A program made the position numbers and the translations under genes. A model generated the notes under the pieces. It made no database searches and had not been told where the DNA came from. It saw only the letters and a list, made by a program, of their open reading frames with translations. Source: Desulfobotulus mexicanus (GTDB lineage: Bacteria; Desulfobacterota; Desulfobacteria; Desulfobacterales; ASO4-4). Taken from it: DNA of 64,000 bases. Below are positions 52,187 through 62,061 of this stretch, one piece after another. The first letter of the stretch is position 1. Each line of letters begins with the position of its first letter. Where the stretch lies: contig NZ_VDMB01000002.1 in assembly GCF_006175995.1 (NCBI RefSeq), forward strand, positions 1 to 64,000, in the 5' to 3' direction.

Positions 52187-52211
52187 CGTTTTTCCATAGA
52201 ACAGAAAAACG
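52187..52211 (+). promoter_or_regulatory. Hairpins in the rho leader
   Basis: CGTTTTTC/GAAAAACG (52187-52194, 52204-52211) and, a few bases on, CATTCC/GGAATG lie in the 316-bp leader between coaE and rho. rho is commonly autoregulated through its leader in other bacteria, and whether these hairpins take part is unknown. No gene is seen in the gap. Confidence 0.3.
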
Positions 52212-52339
52212 GGTATCATTCCGGCCGGGAATGGATTTTTATGATCTGTGTCTGCGGCCCTGAATTCCCCACCCGGCAGTCTGGACGACAGGTCTTCCGG
52301 AAGGGATATCCATACATTCATTTTAAGGTGTGAAGGTTC

Positions 52340-53587
52340 ATGAACATCACCGAGCTTAAGGAAATGAAGATCAAGGATCTGACCCGTCTTGCCAAGAAAT
52401 TTAATATTGATGGCGCTGCGGGCTTGCGTAAGCAGGAGCTTATTTTTGCCCTGCTTCAGGCTCAGATTGAAAAAAATGGTCTGATTTACGGAGAAGGAAC
52501 CCTGGAAATTCTGCCCGATGGTTTCGGGTTTCTGCGTTCCACGGATTGCAATTATCTTCCAGGTCCAGATGACATCTATGTTTCACCTTCCCAGATCCGG
52601 CGTTTTAATCTCCGGACAGGGGATACGGTGTCCGGGCAGATTCGTCAGCCGAAGGAATCAGAGCGTTATTTTGCTCTCCTCAAGGTGGAGGCCATCAATT
52701 ATGAGGATCCCGAGATTGCGCGGGAAAAAATTCTTTTTGATAACCTGACCCCGCTGTATCCGGATAAAAAAATTCTGCTGGAAGGTGCCCAGGATAATTA
52801 TTCCATGCGGATAATGGATTTGCTTACCCCCATTGGTTTTGGTCAGCGCGGGTTGATTGTTTCGCCTCCCAGAGCTGGCAAGACGGTTCTGATGCAGAAT
52901 ATTGCCAACTCCATCATTGCCCACCATGATGATGTGGTGCCCATTGTGCTGCTCATTGACGAGCGGCCCGAAGAGGTTACGGACATGGCAAGGAACGTGA
53001 ACGCTGAGGTTATCAGTTCCACCTTTGATGAGCCTGCGGAACGTCATGTTCAGGTGGCTGAAATGGTAATTGAAAAGGCCAAGCGTCTTGTGGAGCATAA
53101 GAAAAATGTGGTGATCCTTCTGGATTCCATTACCCGTCTTGCCAGGGCATATAACTCGGTCATGCCTCCTTCGGGTAAAATTCTCTCCGGTGGCGTTGAT
53201 TCCAATGCCCTGCACCGGCCCAAGCGCTTTTTCGGTGCGGCCCGGAATGTGGAAGAGGGCGGAAGTCTGACCATTATCGCCACGGCCCTTGTGGAAACCG
53301 GCAGCCGTATGGACGAAGTTATTTTCGAAGAATTTAAGGGTACGGGCAACATGGAGCTTGTGCTGGATCGTAAGATTGCCGACCGCAGAACCTTCCCTGC
53401 CATTGATATTAAAAGATCCGGTACCCGAAAAGAGGATCTGCTTCTGGGGCAGGATGTGATTAACCGTGTCTGGATTCTTCGTAAGCTTTTAAGTTCCCTG
53501 AATTCCATTGACAGCATGGAATTTTTGCTGGATAAGATGACGGGTACGAAGGATAACGTAGATTTTATGAACTCAATGAACGCATAA
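52340..53587 (+). CDS. rho: Transcription termination factor Rho
   Basis: A 415-residue hexameric RNA helicase that ends transcription. It has the N-terminal Rho-N helix bundle ([18 protein letters not shown]), the RNA-binding CSD domain ([15 protein letters not shown], ~55-115), Walker [24 protein letters not shown] and the Q/R-loop region ([21 protein letters not shown]-like). There is no insertion domain. Followed at 31 bp by rpmE, the same order as in many bacteria. Confidence 0.97.
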   Translation: MNITELKEMKIKDLTRLAKKFNIDGAAGLRKQELIFALLQAQIEKNGLIYGEGTLEILPDGFGFLRSTDCNYLPGPDDIYVSPSQIRRFNLRTGDTVSGQIRQPKESERYFALLKVEAINYEDPEIAREKILFDNLTPLYPDKKILLEGAQDNYSMRIMDLLTPIGFGQRGLIVSPPRAGKTVLMQNIANSIIAHHDDVVPIVLLIDERPEEVTDMARNVNAEVISSTFDEPAERHVQVAEMVIEKAKRLVEHKKNVVILLDSITRLARAYNSVMPPSGKILSGGVDSNALHRPKRFFGAARNVEEGGSLTIIATALVETGSRMDEVIFEEFKGTGNMELVLDRKIADRRTFPAIDIKRSGTRKEDLLLGQDVINRVWILRKLLSSLNSIDSMEFLLDKMTGTKDNVDFMNSMNA

Positions 53588-53618
53588 CCATATCCCTTGG
53601 GATCATCAGGAGTTGACG

Positions 53619-53837
53619 ATGAAAGAAGGCATTCACCCCGAATATGCAAAAACAACAATTACCTGTGCATGTGGCAGTGTTATTGAAACGGCATCCACAA
53701 AAAAACAGATCCGGGTAGAAATCTGCTCTGCCTGCCATCCTTTTTTTACTGGTAAGCAGAAGCTTGTGGATACCGAAGGACGTATTGATCGTTTCCGTAA
53801 GAAATATGGAAACTACCAGCAGCAGTTGGCTAAATAG
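53619..53837 (+). CDS. rpmE: 50S ribosomal protein bL31 (zinc form)
   Basis: A 72-residue L31 beginning [19 protein letters not shown]. The zinc-binding cysteines (CACG and CSACHPF) are kept, so it is the C+ form. AGGAG precedes ATG 53619; an earlier ATG two codons upstream is less well placed. A strong terminator follows. Confidence 0.96.
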   Translation: MKEGIHPEYAKTTITCACGSVIETASTKKQIRVEICSACHPFFTGKQKLVDTEGRIDRFRKKYGNYQQQLAK

Positions 53838-53857
53838 TTTTTGTAAGTTATTATTTG

Positions 53858-53887
53858 CCCCGCAGATTTTTTTGCGGGGTTTTTTTC
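53858..53887 (+). terminator. Terminator after rpmE
   Basis: CCCCGCA/TGCGGGG with an 8-base loop, directly followed by seven to eight T residues. A textbook rho-independent terminator ending rho-rpmE. Confidence 0.92.
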
Positions 53888-54075
53888 TATGGAAAAGTGT
53901 ACGCCGGCATCCGCCGGTTTTCTTTTTGGAAAAAAATGCCTGTCTGAGTATTCCTGACTTTTGATTTTCACATATTTTCTTATGCTTTTCTGCCAAAAGG
54001 TCTGTGCAGGAAGTTTTAGAGTAGAGAAGTGTTGTGGATCATTGGGGAATGGGGGGCAGAAGTAAGGTGTGCCGG

Positions 54076-55143
54076 ATGTTTGAAAAATTAGCGGGAGTAG
54101 AAGACCGGTTTATGGAGCTGGAGCGCCTGATGAGCGATCCTGCGGTTCTTGCTGACCGGGAGGGCTACCAGAAATTTTTGCGTGAGCATGCTGAAATATC
54201 GGAGCTTGTGACTGTATTCAGATCCTACCGGGACGTTGTCCGGGAGCGTGAGGAAAATGTCCTGCTTTTGCGGGATGCGGACCCTGAAATCCGTGAGATG
54301 GCCCAGGATGAGGCCCGTCGTCTTGAAGTCCTTGAGCTTCAGTTGCAGGGGGAATTGAATCAGCTTCTTGTGCCTAAAGATCCCAACGATGGTAAAAATA
54401 TCATCCTTGAGATACGTGCTGGTACGGGTGGGGATGAGGCAGCCCTTTTTGCTGGGGATCTTTTTAGGATGTATGCACGTTTTGCGGAAAACAGCGGCTG
54501 GAAAGTAGAAATTCTGGATGCCAGCGAACCGGATGTTGGAGGTTTTAAGGAAGTGGTGGCCATGATTCAGGGCCGGGGTGTTTATTCGGTTATGAAATAT
54601 GAGTCCGGCATCCACCGTGTGCAGCGGGTGCCTACCACGGAAACTCAGGGTCGTATCCATACATCTGCTGTGACCGTTGCTGTCCTGCCTGAGGCGGAGG
54701 ATGTGGATGTCCATGTGGATGAAAAGGACTTGAGAATAGATACCTACCGGTCCCAGGGTGCCGGTGGTCAGCATGTCAACACCACTGATTCCGCCGTGCG
54801 TATTACCCATATTCCCACGGGCATTGTGGTGCAGTGTCAGGATGAAAAGTCCCAGCATAAAAACCGTCTTAAAGCCATGCAGGTTTTAAGGGCCAGAATG
54901 TATGATGCCCTGGTGCAGGAGCAGGCGGCAAAACGCTCTGCGGACAGAAAAGAGCAGGTGGGGACAGGGGACAGGTCCGGAAGAATCCGGACTTATAATT
55001 ATCCCCAGAGCCGTGTTACGGATCACCGTATCGGCCTGACGCTTTATCGTCTGGATGCTGTTTTGCAGGGGGATATGGCACAGCTGGTGGATGCCCTGAG
55101 AACCCATTATCAGGCGGAGGCCCTTCAGCATGGCGGCGCATGA
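54076..55143 (+). CDS. prfA: Peptide chain release factor 1
   Basis: A 356-residue class-I release factor reading UAA and UAG. It contains the peptidyl-hydrolysis motif GAGGQHVN and the RF1-type codon-recognition region (HVPTGI-like, [17 protein letters not shown]). The start at 54076 ([12 protein letters not shown]) matches the family and follows AAGGTG; the ORF extends upstream without support. It overlaps prmC by 14 bp. Confidence 0.96.
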   Translation: MFEKLAGVEDRFMELERLMSDPAVLADREGYQKFLREHAEISELVTVFRSYRDVVREREENVLLLRDADPEIREMAQDEARRLEVLELQLQGELNQLLVPKDPNDGKNIILEIRAGTGGDEAALFAGDLFRMYARFAENSGWKVEILDASEPDVGGFKEVVAMIQGRGVYSVMKYESGIHRVQRVPTTETQGRIHTSAVTVAVLPEAEDVDVHVDEKDLRIDTYRSQGAGGQHVNTTDSAVRITHIPTGIVVQCQDEKSQHKNRLKAMQVLRARMYDALVQEQAAKRSADRKEQVGTGDRSGRIRTYNYPQSRVTDHRIGLTLYRLDAVLQGDMAQLVDALRTHYQAEALQHGGA

Positions 55144-56020
55144 GCCGGAAAAAAAGGATACATGGGATGTTGGAAGGGTTCTTCGATGGACCACGGAATA
55201 CTTTGCTACCCATGGCATTGACAGTCCCCGCCTGACAGCGGAGCTGCTTTTGGCCCATTGTCTGGGTACTTCCCGGCTCAATCTCTATCTGCGTTTTGAC
55301 CAGCCCCTTAATCCATCGGAGCGTGAAGCTTTCAGGCATCTGATACGGCGAAGGTCATCAAGGGAGCCTGTGGCCCATATTGTCGGAGAGCGCAGTTTCT
55401 GGACTCTGGATCTGGAGACCGGTCCCCAGGCGCTGATTCCAAGGCCGGATACGGAAACCCTGGTCTCTGAGGCCCTGAAATATCTGCCGGAAGACAGGTC
55501 CTGTCGGGTTCTGGATCTGGGAACGGGGACGGGTTGTATTGCTCTGGCTTTGGCGTCGGAACGTCCTTTATGTACTGTTTTTGCAGTAGATATTTCCCTT
55601 GCTGCCTGCTTGCTTGCTCAAAAAAATATTCGGAATGCGGATCTCGTTTCCAGGGTTTTTCCTGTAACGGCCAGCTGGTGCGGGGCATTTAGGCGGGATG
55701 CGCTTTTTGATCTTGTTGTTTCCAATCCTCCTTATATTCCTACTGCCCACATGGCAGCCCTTGCTCCGGAAGTGAAAGATCATGAACCTCCCCTTGCTCT
55801 GGATGGAGGTGCTGACGGGCTTTCTGCCTATCGCGGCCTTGTTTCCGAGGTCAGGAATGTGCTGGTGCCTGGTTCTTATTTTCTGCTTGAAATCGGGTAT
55901 GATCAGTATGAGTATGTATCTTCCTTGTTTGCAGAGACCGGGGATTATGATGTTTTCCCCTGCGTCAAGGATATGGCAGGTAAGGAAAGGGTTGTGGTTT
56001 TACGGCGCAAACTCAACTAA
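55130..56020 (+). CDS. prmC: Release factor glutamine methyltransferase
   Basis: A 296-residue SAM methyltransferase modifying the GGQ glutamine of release factors. The SAM motif [16 protein letters not shown], the catalytic VSNPPYIP and the N-terminal helical RF-binding domain are present. GGAGG lies nine bases before the ATG inside prfA, so translation is coupled to its substrate gene. Confidence 0.95.
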   Translation: MAAHEPEKKDTWDVGRVLRWTTEYFATHGIDSPRLTAELLLAHCLGTSRLNLYLRFDQPLNPSEREAFRHLIRRRSSREPVAHIVGERSFWTLDLETGPQALIPRPDTETLVSEALKYLPEDRSCRVLDLGTGTGCIALALASERPLCTVFAVDISLAACLLAQKNIRNADLVSRVFPVTASWCGAFRRDALFDLVVSNPPYIPTAHMAALAPEVKDHEPPLALDGGADGLSAYRGLVSEVRNVLVPGSYFLLEIGYDQYEYVSSLFAETGDYDVFPCVKDMAGKERVVVLRRKLN

Positions 56021-56216
56021 GTGCTTGCCGACAGGACTTGATATCTGATACTGATATCAGGTTAATGAAAAGTCTTTGAGTGAAAGGGCTTTCATGTAAG
56101 GTATTTTAACACGTCTTTGGATCCGGATCCCGGTGCCGCATGCGGTTGGACCCGGAAAGGAAGAGGGCGGCAGATCAACCAAAAGAAGCGGTTTGTAACC
56201 GCAGGAGAAGTGGTAC

Positions 56217-57065
56217 ATGGCGTATGTAACAATGAAGGAGCTGTTGGAAGCGGGCGTACATTTCGGACACCAGACCAAGCGCTGGAACCCTAAAATGAAG
56301 CCCTATATTTTTGGTGCAAGAAACGGGATTTATATTCTGGATCTCCAGAAGACCGTCCGTATGTTCCGCAAGGCCTATGATTTCGTTGCGGATGTGGGGG
56401 CCAGCGGAGAATCCATTCTTTTTGTAGGTACCAAAAAGCAGGCCAGAGAAGCAATTTATGAAGAAGCCAACCGCGCGGAAGCTTATTATGTACAGAACCG
56501 CTGGCTGGGTGGTATGCTGACCAACTTTCAGACCGTAAAGCAGAGTATCGAACGTCTGAAGTACCTGAAAGATATCCAGAATGATGGTTCCATCGAGCTT
56601 TTTCCCAAAAAGGAAAGGCTTTCCATGATCAAGGATCAGGAAAAGCTGGAATCCACACTGGGCGGGATTCAGAACATGACCCGTCTGCCGGGTTGCATGT
56701 TTATTGTAGACCCAAAAAATGAAGCCATTGCCATAAAGGAAGCCAAGCGTCTCGGTATTCCAACGGTTGCTGTGGTGGATACCAACTGTGATCCCGATGA
56801 TATTGATTTTCCCATCCCCGGTAACGATGACGCCATCCGAGCCATTCGCCTTATCGCTTCCCGCATTGCCGACGCTTATCTTGAGGGTCGGGGTCGTTAT
56901 GAAGAAAAAATGCATGCGGTCACTGATAAGGAAGAGGGCGACGCGCCTGTTTCTGCAGATATGAAACCCGGCGAGCGTAAGATTATTGCCGATGGCAGCG
57001 ACGGACCTGTGATTGAAGTGATTAAAAAAAGCACGGAACCTGCTGCGGGTGAAGTTTCTGAGTAA
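56217..57065 (+). CDS. rpsB: 30S ribosomal protein uS2
   Basis: A 282-residue S2 starting with [23 protein letters not shown]. It includes the conserved [17 protein letters not shown] and VDTNCDPD segments. It has a ~40-residue acidic C-terminal extension beyond the usual ending, common in deltaproteobacteria. AGGAG precedes the ATG. It heads the rpsB-tsf-pyrH-frr cluster. Confidence 0.97.
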   Translation: MAYVTMKELLEAGVHFGHQTKRWNPKMKPYIFGARNGIYILDLQKTVRMFRKAYDFVADVGASGESILFVGTKKQAREAIYEEANRAEAYYVQNRWLGGMLTNFQTVKQSIERLKYLKDIQNDGSIELFPKKERLSMIKDQEKLESTLGGIQNMTRLPGCMFIVDPKNEAIAIKEAKRLGIPTVAVVDTNCDPDDIDFPIPGNDDAIRAIRLIASRIADAYLEGRGRYEEKMHAVTDKEEGDAPVSADMKPGERKIIADGSDGPVIEVIKKSTEPAAGEVSE

Positions 57066-57119
57066 GCAGGATCATGTTCATAGTTTTTAATCCATATATA
57101 TAAGATATGATGTACAGCT

Positions 57120-57166
57120 CCGGAGAACCTGCGGAATTTGTAATGATTCGTTACAAGGTTCTCCGG
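57120..57166 (+). promoter_or_regulatory. rpsB-tsf intercistronic hairpin
   Basis: CCGGAGAACCT (57120-57130) and AGGTTCTCCGG (57156-57166) pair perfectly, and TTGTAA/TTACAA pair within the loop. No T tract follows. It may be a processing or attenuation element separating the highly expressed rpsB from tsf. Confidence 0.6.
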
Positions 57167-57203
57167 GGATGTATAGCAGACATCAGAAAGGGTAGACGTT
57201 TCC

Positions 57204-57800
57204 ATGGCGGAAATCAGCGCAGAAATGGTTAAGGAGCTTCGGGGAAAGACCGGGGCTGGTATTATGGATTGCAAGGCGGCTTTGAAAGAAAACGATGGTG
57301 ATCTGGAAAAAGCTGTAGATTATTTAAGAAAAAAAGGTCTTGCGACGGCCAAGAAAAAGGCCGGAAGGGAAGCTTCCGAGGGACGTGTGGAGGCTTATAT
57401 CCATATGGGTGGCAAGATCGGTGTTCTTGTGGAAGTGGGTTGTGAGACTGATTTTGTTGCCAAAAATGATGACTTTATTGATTTTTGCCGCAGCATTGCC
57501 ATGCACATTGCGGCTTCGGCACCCATGGGACTTGCTGCTGAAGATATTCCAGCCGACGTTATTGCCCGAGAAAGGGATGTGTATCGTGGCCAGCTGCTGG
57601 AAGAAGGCAAGCCCGAGAACATGGTGGATAAAATTGTTGAAGGAAAAATCAATAAGTTTTATAAAGATGCCTGCCTTCTGTCTCAGCCCTACATCAAAGA
57701 TCCCAAGCTGACGGTTCAGGATATTGTGAATGAGACCGTGGGCAAAATTGGTGAGAATATCGTGATCAAGCGGTTTAGCCGCTACCAGATTGGAGCCTGA
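57204..57800 (+). CDS. tsf: Elongation factor Ts
   Basis: A 198-residue EF-Tu nucleotide exchange factor of the short form. The N-terminal UBA-like domain ([21 protein letters not shown]) and the core with [10 protein letters not shown] are conserved. The second core subdomain of longer EF-Ts is missing, as in other short bacterial versions. Its 3' end overlaps the upstream part of the pyrH translation-start region. Confidence 0.96.
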   Translation: MAEISAEMVKELRGKTGAGIMDCKAALKENDGDLEKAVDYLRKKGLATAKKKAGREASEGRVEAYIHMGGKIGVLVEVGCETDFVAKNDDFIDFCRSIAMHIAASAPMGLAAEDIPADVIARERDVYRGQLLEEGKPENMVDKIVEGKINKFYKDACLLSQPYIKDPKLTVQDIVNETVGKIGENIVIKRFSRYQIGA

Positions 57801-57804
57801 TACC

Positions 57805-58518
57805 TTGGAGCCCAGATATAAGCGGATATTGTTGAAGTTGAGTGGGGAAGCCCTTATGGGAGATCAGGGCTTTGGCATCCGTCCGGATATTCTGCAGTAT
57901 GTGGCAGAGGAAATCCGCTCGATACATGATCTGGGCGTAGAGGTAGCGGTGGTGGTGGGCGGAGGGAATATCTTCCGTGGCATAGCCGCCAGTTCCTACG
58001 GTATGGATCGTGCTTCCGCAGACCATATGGGCATGCTGGCAACGGTGATAAATTCCCTTGCCCTTCAGGGAACTCTGGAAGGCAAGGGGCTTCAGACCCG
58101 TGTTCAGTCGGCCATATCCATGCATGAGGTCTGTGAGCCTTTTATTCTGCGACGGGCGGTGCGGCATCTCGAAAAGGGGCGCATTGTTATTTTTGCAGCA
58201 GGTACGGGAAGTCCTTATTTCACAACGGATACGGCGGCGGTTCTGAGGGCTCAGGAAATCCATGCGGAAATTCTTCTGAAGGCTACCAAGGTGAACGGCG
58301 TCTATGATTCCGATCCTGAGAAAAATAAAGATGCAAAACTGATCAAAAAGCTTACCTATATGCAAGTCCTGGAGCGTCAGCTCCAGGTGATGGATATGAC
58401 AGCTATTTCCCTTGCTATGGATAATGGGCTGCCCTTAAGTGTCTTTGATCTTCTTGGCAAGGGCAATATTGCCCGGGTTGTATGCGGTGATGAGAGTATT
58501 GGCACCCTGATCCGCTGA
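57805..58518 (+). CDS. pyrH: UMP kinase
   Basis: A 237-residue amino-acid-kinase-fold enzyme phosphorylating UMP. It shows [37 protein letters not shown], and [11 protein letters not shown]. It lacks an ATG near its N-terminus. TTG at 57805, nine bases after GGAG and five after the tsf stop, is the likely start; TTG 57790 is an alternative. Confidence 0.94.
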   Translation: MEPRYKRILLKLSGEALMGDQGFGIRPDILQYVAEEIRSIHDLGVEVAVVVGGGNIFRGIAASSYGMDRASADHMGMLATVINSLALQGTLEGKGLQTRVQSAISMHEVCEPFILRRAVRHLEKGRIVIFAAGTGSPYFTTDTAAVLRAQEIHAEILLKATKVNGVYDSDPEKNKDAKLIKKLTYMQVLERQLQVMDMTAISLAMDNGLPLSVFDLLGKGNIARVVCGDESIGTLIR

Positions 58519-58605
58519 TTTCTGACAGCTCTGCCATGGAACAGATCCTGATGCTTTTAGTCTGGGTTTTTTTGGAATGTCAGGTCACAAAAAAAGGATT
58601 GCAAT

Positions 58606-59163
58606 ATGCTGGATACCGTTTACTCAGAAACACAGGAAAAGATGGCCAGGGCCATTGATGGTCTGAAGGCTGAACTTTTGAAGGTGCGCACGGGAAGAGC
58701 TTCTGCAAATATGCTGGATTCCGTACGTGTGGATTATTACGGAACCCTTACTCCGCTGCACCAGATGGCTTCCATTTCCACACCTGAAAGCCGCCTTCTT
58801 GTGATACAGCCCTGGGATGCCACGGCCATGAAGGAGATAGAAAAGGGGATTCTTAAAGCCAATGTGGGGCTTACGCCCTCCAACGATGGCAAGGTGATCC
58901 GTATTTCCATCCCTCCTTTGACCGAAGAGAGACGCAAGGATATTGTAAAGCAGGTGGGAAAAACCTGTGAGGAATATAAGGTCGGCGTAAGAAATCTGCG
59001 CAGAGATGCCAATGAATCCCTGAAAGCCTTTAAAAAAGACGGTGATATCTCAGAGGATGAGCTGTTCAAGGGTCAGGATCAGATCCAGAAGCTGACCGAT
59101 GATTATATCCGTCAGATTGAAGATCTTCAGAAGGTGAAAGAGAAGGAAGTCCTTGAATTCTGA
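58606..59163 (+). CDS. frr: Ribosome recycling factor
   Basis: A 185-residue RRF splitting post-termination ribosomes with EF-G. LLKVRTGRASANMLD, the hinge PWDATAMKEIEKGI, and VRNLRRDANESLKAFKKDG are conserved along a normal length. AAGGA is eight bases before the ATG. It overlaps uppS by 11 bp. Confidence 0.97.
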   Translation: MLDTVYSETQEKMARAIDGLKAELLKVRTGRASANMLDSVRVDYYGTLTPLHQMASISTPESRLLVIQPWDATAMKEIEKGILKANVGLTPSNDGKVIRISIPPLTEERRKDIVKQVGKTCEEYKVGVRNLRRDANESLKAFKKDGDISEDELFKGQDQIQKLTDDYIRQIEDLQKVKEKEVLEF

Positions 59164-59893
59164 ACTGCCTGAGGGTTTTTCCGCTGAATCCATTCCTGTC
59201 CATGTGGCCATTATCATGGATGGGAATGGACGATGGGCTAAAAAACGGCTTATGAATCGTGTAAAGGGCCATGAAAAGGGCTCTGAAACCGTTCGTAATG
59301 TGGTGCGTACCAGCCGGGAAATGGGAATTTCCTACCTGAGTCTTTATGCCTTTTCCACGGAAAACTGGGATCGGCCCAAAAGCGAAGTGGCAACCCTTAT
59401 GTCCCTGCTTCGCCGTTTTCTGGCTTCCGAACGTGAGGAGATGCTGGAAAATAATATCCGTCTCAATGCCATCGGAGAGCTGGACAGGCTTCCCGATAAG
59501 GTAAGGTCGGATCTTGAAAATATCATGGTGGAAACGGCAGGGAACACTGGCATGGTGCTGACCCTCTGTTTGAGCTATGGTGCCAGGGATGAGCTGACAG
59601 CGGCCATGCGTGCCGTGGCCATCAAGGTAGGGCAGGGCCTCTTGAACCCGGAAAGCCTTTCCCAGGAAGATCTTGCCGGCCACCTGTATACGGCGGGAAT
59701 GCCGGACCCGGATCTTCTGATCCGCACCAGTGGTGAGATGCGCCTTTCCAATTTCATGCTCTGGCAGTTGGCTTATACGGAGTTTGTTTTTTCGCCGACC
59801 CTCTGGCCGGATTTTTCTGAGCAGGAATATCTGGAAATACTCAAAGGGTATCAGGAACGGGACCGGCGTTTCGGTAAAGTAAAAGATGCCTGA
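59153..59893 (+). CDS. uppS: Undecaprenyl diphosphate synthase
   Basis: A 246-residue cis-prenyltransferase making the C55 lipid carrier for cell-wall precursors. IIMDGNGRWA (catalytic Asp), LSLYAFSTENW and LIRTSGEMRLSNFMLWQ are diagnostic. The start is a TTG inside frr, preceded by GAAGGAAG. It is followed ~100 bp later by cdsA, in the usual order. Confidence 0.95.
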   Translation: MNSELPEGFSAESIPVHVAIIMDGNGRWAKKRLMNRVKGHEKGSETVRNVVRTSREMGISYLSLYAFSTENWDRPKSEVATLMSLLRRFLASEREEMLENNIRLNAIGELDRLPDKVRSDLENIMVETAGNTGMVLTLCLSYGARDELTAAMRAVAIKVGQGLLNPESLSQEDLAGHLYTAGMPDPDLLIRTSGEMRLSNFMLWQLAYTEFVFSPTLWPDFSEQEYLEILKGYQERDRRFGKVKDA

Positions 59894-59995
59894 TTCCATG
59901 GGAATATGCCCATGGCAGCCTGTGGGATCTTCCTGATAGGGAAGATCCTTTTTTTTCATCAAAAGCCGGATGATCCGGTTGAAACGGAGACCGAT

Positions 59996-60802
59996 ATGCA
60001 TGGAACCCGTTGGCTTACCGCCATACTGGCCCTTCCCCTTCTGGTCTGGCTGATTGCGGCAGGGGGTCCTTTTCTATTTTTTCTGATGATACTTGCCGTG
60101 TCACTTATTGCACAGTCGGAATATCATCACATCATGGATGCAAGATCTGCTCTGTCTCCGGAATCAGAATTGCGCTGGGTTGCCCGTCTTGGACTGTCTT
60201 TTCCGGTTCTTTTTTCTTTCTGGGGGCTGGGCGGTCTTTTTGCCGGACTTTGTCTTGCTTTTTTTCTTCTTACAGCTTTCTGCATGCTCCGCTTCGGCCC
60301 GCGTCCGGGCCTTTTATCTGCCATTCCAGTCGAAATGCAGGGTTTTTTATGGATAGCTTTTCCTCTGGCCTGCCTCGGGGTGCTGCGTATGACAGACCAT
60401 GGCATTGCCTGGGTTTTTTTTACCCTTCTCCTTGTAGCGTCCGGAGATACGGGGGCCTACTATGCGGGCAGGTTTTTCGGGAAGCGTAAGCTGGCTCCGG
60501 CCATTAGCCCGGCAAAAACCCTGGAAGGCTTTTTGGGTGGCGTGATTCTTACCCTTGTCATGGCCTTTTTGTTTAAAATCTTTTTCCTGCCGTCCTTTTC
60601 CATGATTCCCGTTCTTTTGACTGCCCTTGTAACTGCCTTTGTGGCCCCTTTGGGGGACCTTTTTGAGTCCATGCAGAAAAGGCTTTCCAATGTAAAGGAT
60701 TCAGGAACCCTTTTGCCCGGGCATGGTGGTATGCTGGACCGCATCGATGCCCTTCTCTTTGCGGTGCCTGTGGTCATGATGATGCGGATATGGGTGTGCT
60801 GA
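59996..60802 (+). CDS. cdsA: Phosphatidate cytidylyltransferase
   Basis: A 268-residue integral membrane enzyme making CDP-diacylglycerol. It has about eight hydrophobic helices and the C-terminal CdsA signature KDSGTLLPGHGGMLDRIDAL. GDTGAYYAGR and KTLEGFLGG precede it. Start 59996 (CGGAGA upstream) is chosen because the longer frame adds a poorly conserved leader. Followed by dxr after 4 bp. Confidence 0.94.
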   Translation: MHGTRWLTAILALPLLVWLIAAGGPFLFFLMILAVSLIAQSEYHHIMDARSALSPESELRWVARLGLSFPVLFSFWGLGGLFAGLCLAFFLLTAFCMLRFGPRPGLLSAIPVEMQGFLWIAFPLACLGVLRMTDHGIAWVFFTLLLVASGDTGAYYAGRFFGKRKLAPAISPAKTLEGFLGGVILTLVMAFLFKIFFLPSFSMIPVLLTALVTAFVAPLGDLFESMQKRLSNVKDSGTLLPGHGGMLDRIDALLFAVPVVMMMRIWVC

Positions 60803-60806
60803 AACC

Positions 60807-61958
60807 ATGAAAAATCTTTGTATTTTGGGATGTACAGGCTCCATCGGCTGTAATGTGGTGGAAATAGTCCGCAGGTTTCCGGACCGTTACAGGGCCATTG
60901 TCCTTGCGGCGGGGGACAATGTTGATCTTCTCTGTGAGCAGATTGTTCTGCTGAAACCCCTTGTGGTGATTCTGCGTACGGAGGCTGGAGCCCTTGCACT
61001 GAAAAAGAGTGGTTTTGCCCAGGGTATTGAAATTCTTTACGGTGATGCCGGGTATGTTGCTGCGGCTACCCATCCGGAAGTGGATACCGTGGTTGCCGCC
61101 ATTGTCGGAGCAGCAGGCCTTCTGCCCACCATGGCCGCTGTGGATGCGGGAAAGACCCTTGCCCTTGCTAATAAGGAATCCCTTGTTGTGGCTGGTGGAC
61201 TCCTGATGCCCCTGGCCCGCCAGCGGGGAGTGGATATCCTTCCCGTGGACAGTGAGCATTCCGCTGTGTTCCAGTGTCTTTCCGGTCAAAGGGAAAGGGA
61301 TGTGGCAAAGCTTCTGCTCACGGCATCCGGAGGCCCCTTCAGAACCCGCCATAAAAGTAGTTTTAAAGATATAAGGCCCGAAGATGCCCTTGCCCACCCC
61401 ACATGGAATATGGGCAAAAAAATATCCATAGATTCCGCCACCCTGATGAATAAGGGACTGGAAGTCATTGAGGCCATGCATCTTTTTTCAGTTCCCGTGG
61501 AAAAAATTGATGTGGTGGTGCATCCCCAGAGCATTGTGCATTCCATGGTTGCCTTTTGTGATGGTACGGTGATGGCACAGATGGGAATTCCTGACATGAA
61601 AGGGGCCATTGCCCTCGCTTTATCCTGGCCTGATCGGCTGCCCCTGAATCTGCCTTTGCCGGATTTTTCTGATCTGGATATGCGCATGGAGGCCCCGGAT
61701 CTGGAACGCTTTCCCTGCCTAGGCCTTGCCTTTGATGCTGCCCGTGAAGGGGGGATTTTTCCTGCTGTCCTGAATGCTGCCAATGAAGTGGCTGTGGATG
61801 CTTTTTTACAGGGCCGCATTCCCTTTACCCGAATTTCCGAGCTCATTGCCGAAACTCTGATGCGCACTGAGAATAGGAATGTCAAAGACCTGGAGGATCT
61901 TTTGCAGGCTGATGCCGGAGCCAGGCAGACAGCCCTGTCTTTGATCTGTAGTTTTTGA
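60807..61958 (+). CDS. dxr: 1-deoxy-D-xylulose 5-phosphate reductoisomerase
   Basis: A 383-residue NADPH enzyme of the MEP isoprenoid pathway. NADPH motif LGCTGSIGCNVVEI (the usual Ser/Gln replaced by Cys-Asn), LANKESLVVAG, metal site VDSEHSAVFQ, the flexible loop ASGGPFR and NMGKKISIDSATLMNKG are conserved. Starts 4 bp after cdsA with a weak ribosome site, so it is probably coupled. Supplies precursors for UppS and menaquinone tails. Confidence 0.95.
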   Translation: MKNLCILGCTGSIGCNVVEIVRRFPDRYRAIVLAAGDNVDLLCEQIVLLKPLVVILRTEAGALALKKSGFAQGIEILYGDAGYVAAATHPEVDTVVAAIVGAAGLLPTMAAVDAGKTLALANKESLVVAGGLLMPLARQRGVDILPVDSEHSAVFQCLSGQRERDVAKLLLTASGGPFRTRHKSSFKDIRPEDALAHPTWNMGKKISIDSATLMNKGLEVIEAMHLFSVPVEKIDVVVHPQSIVHSMVAFCDGTVMAQMGIPDMKGAIALALSWPDRLPLNLPLPDFSDLDMRMEAPDLERFPCLGLAFDAAREGGIFPAVLNAANEVAVDAFLQGRIPFTRISELIAETLMRTENRNVKDLEDLLQADAGARQTALSLICSF

Positions 61959-62061
61959 ATGTTTTTCTAAGATTAAAGAGCAGATGATTACTTTCATGAG
62001 TATATAAGGACTTACCTTTATACAGAACAGTTGCACATAATTTCTGGCATTCGGAGGTTCC

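Noticed and set aside
52067-52333. An 88-codon frame between coaE and rho
   Set aside because: It starts with a non-ATG codon without a ribosome site, has no recognisable sequence and covers the rho leader hairpins.
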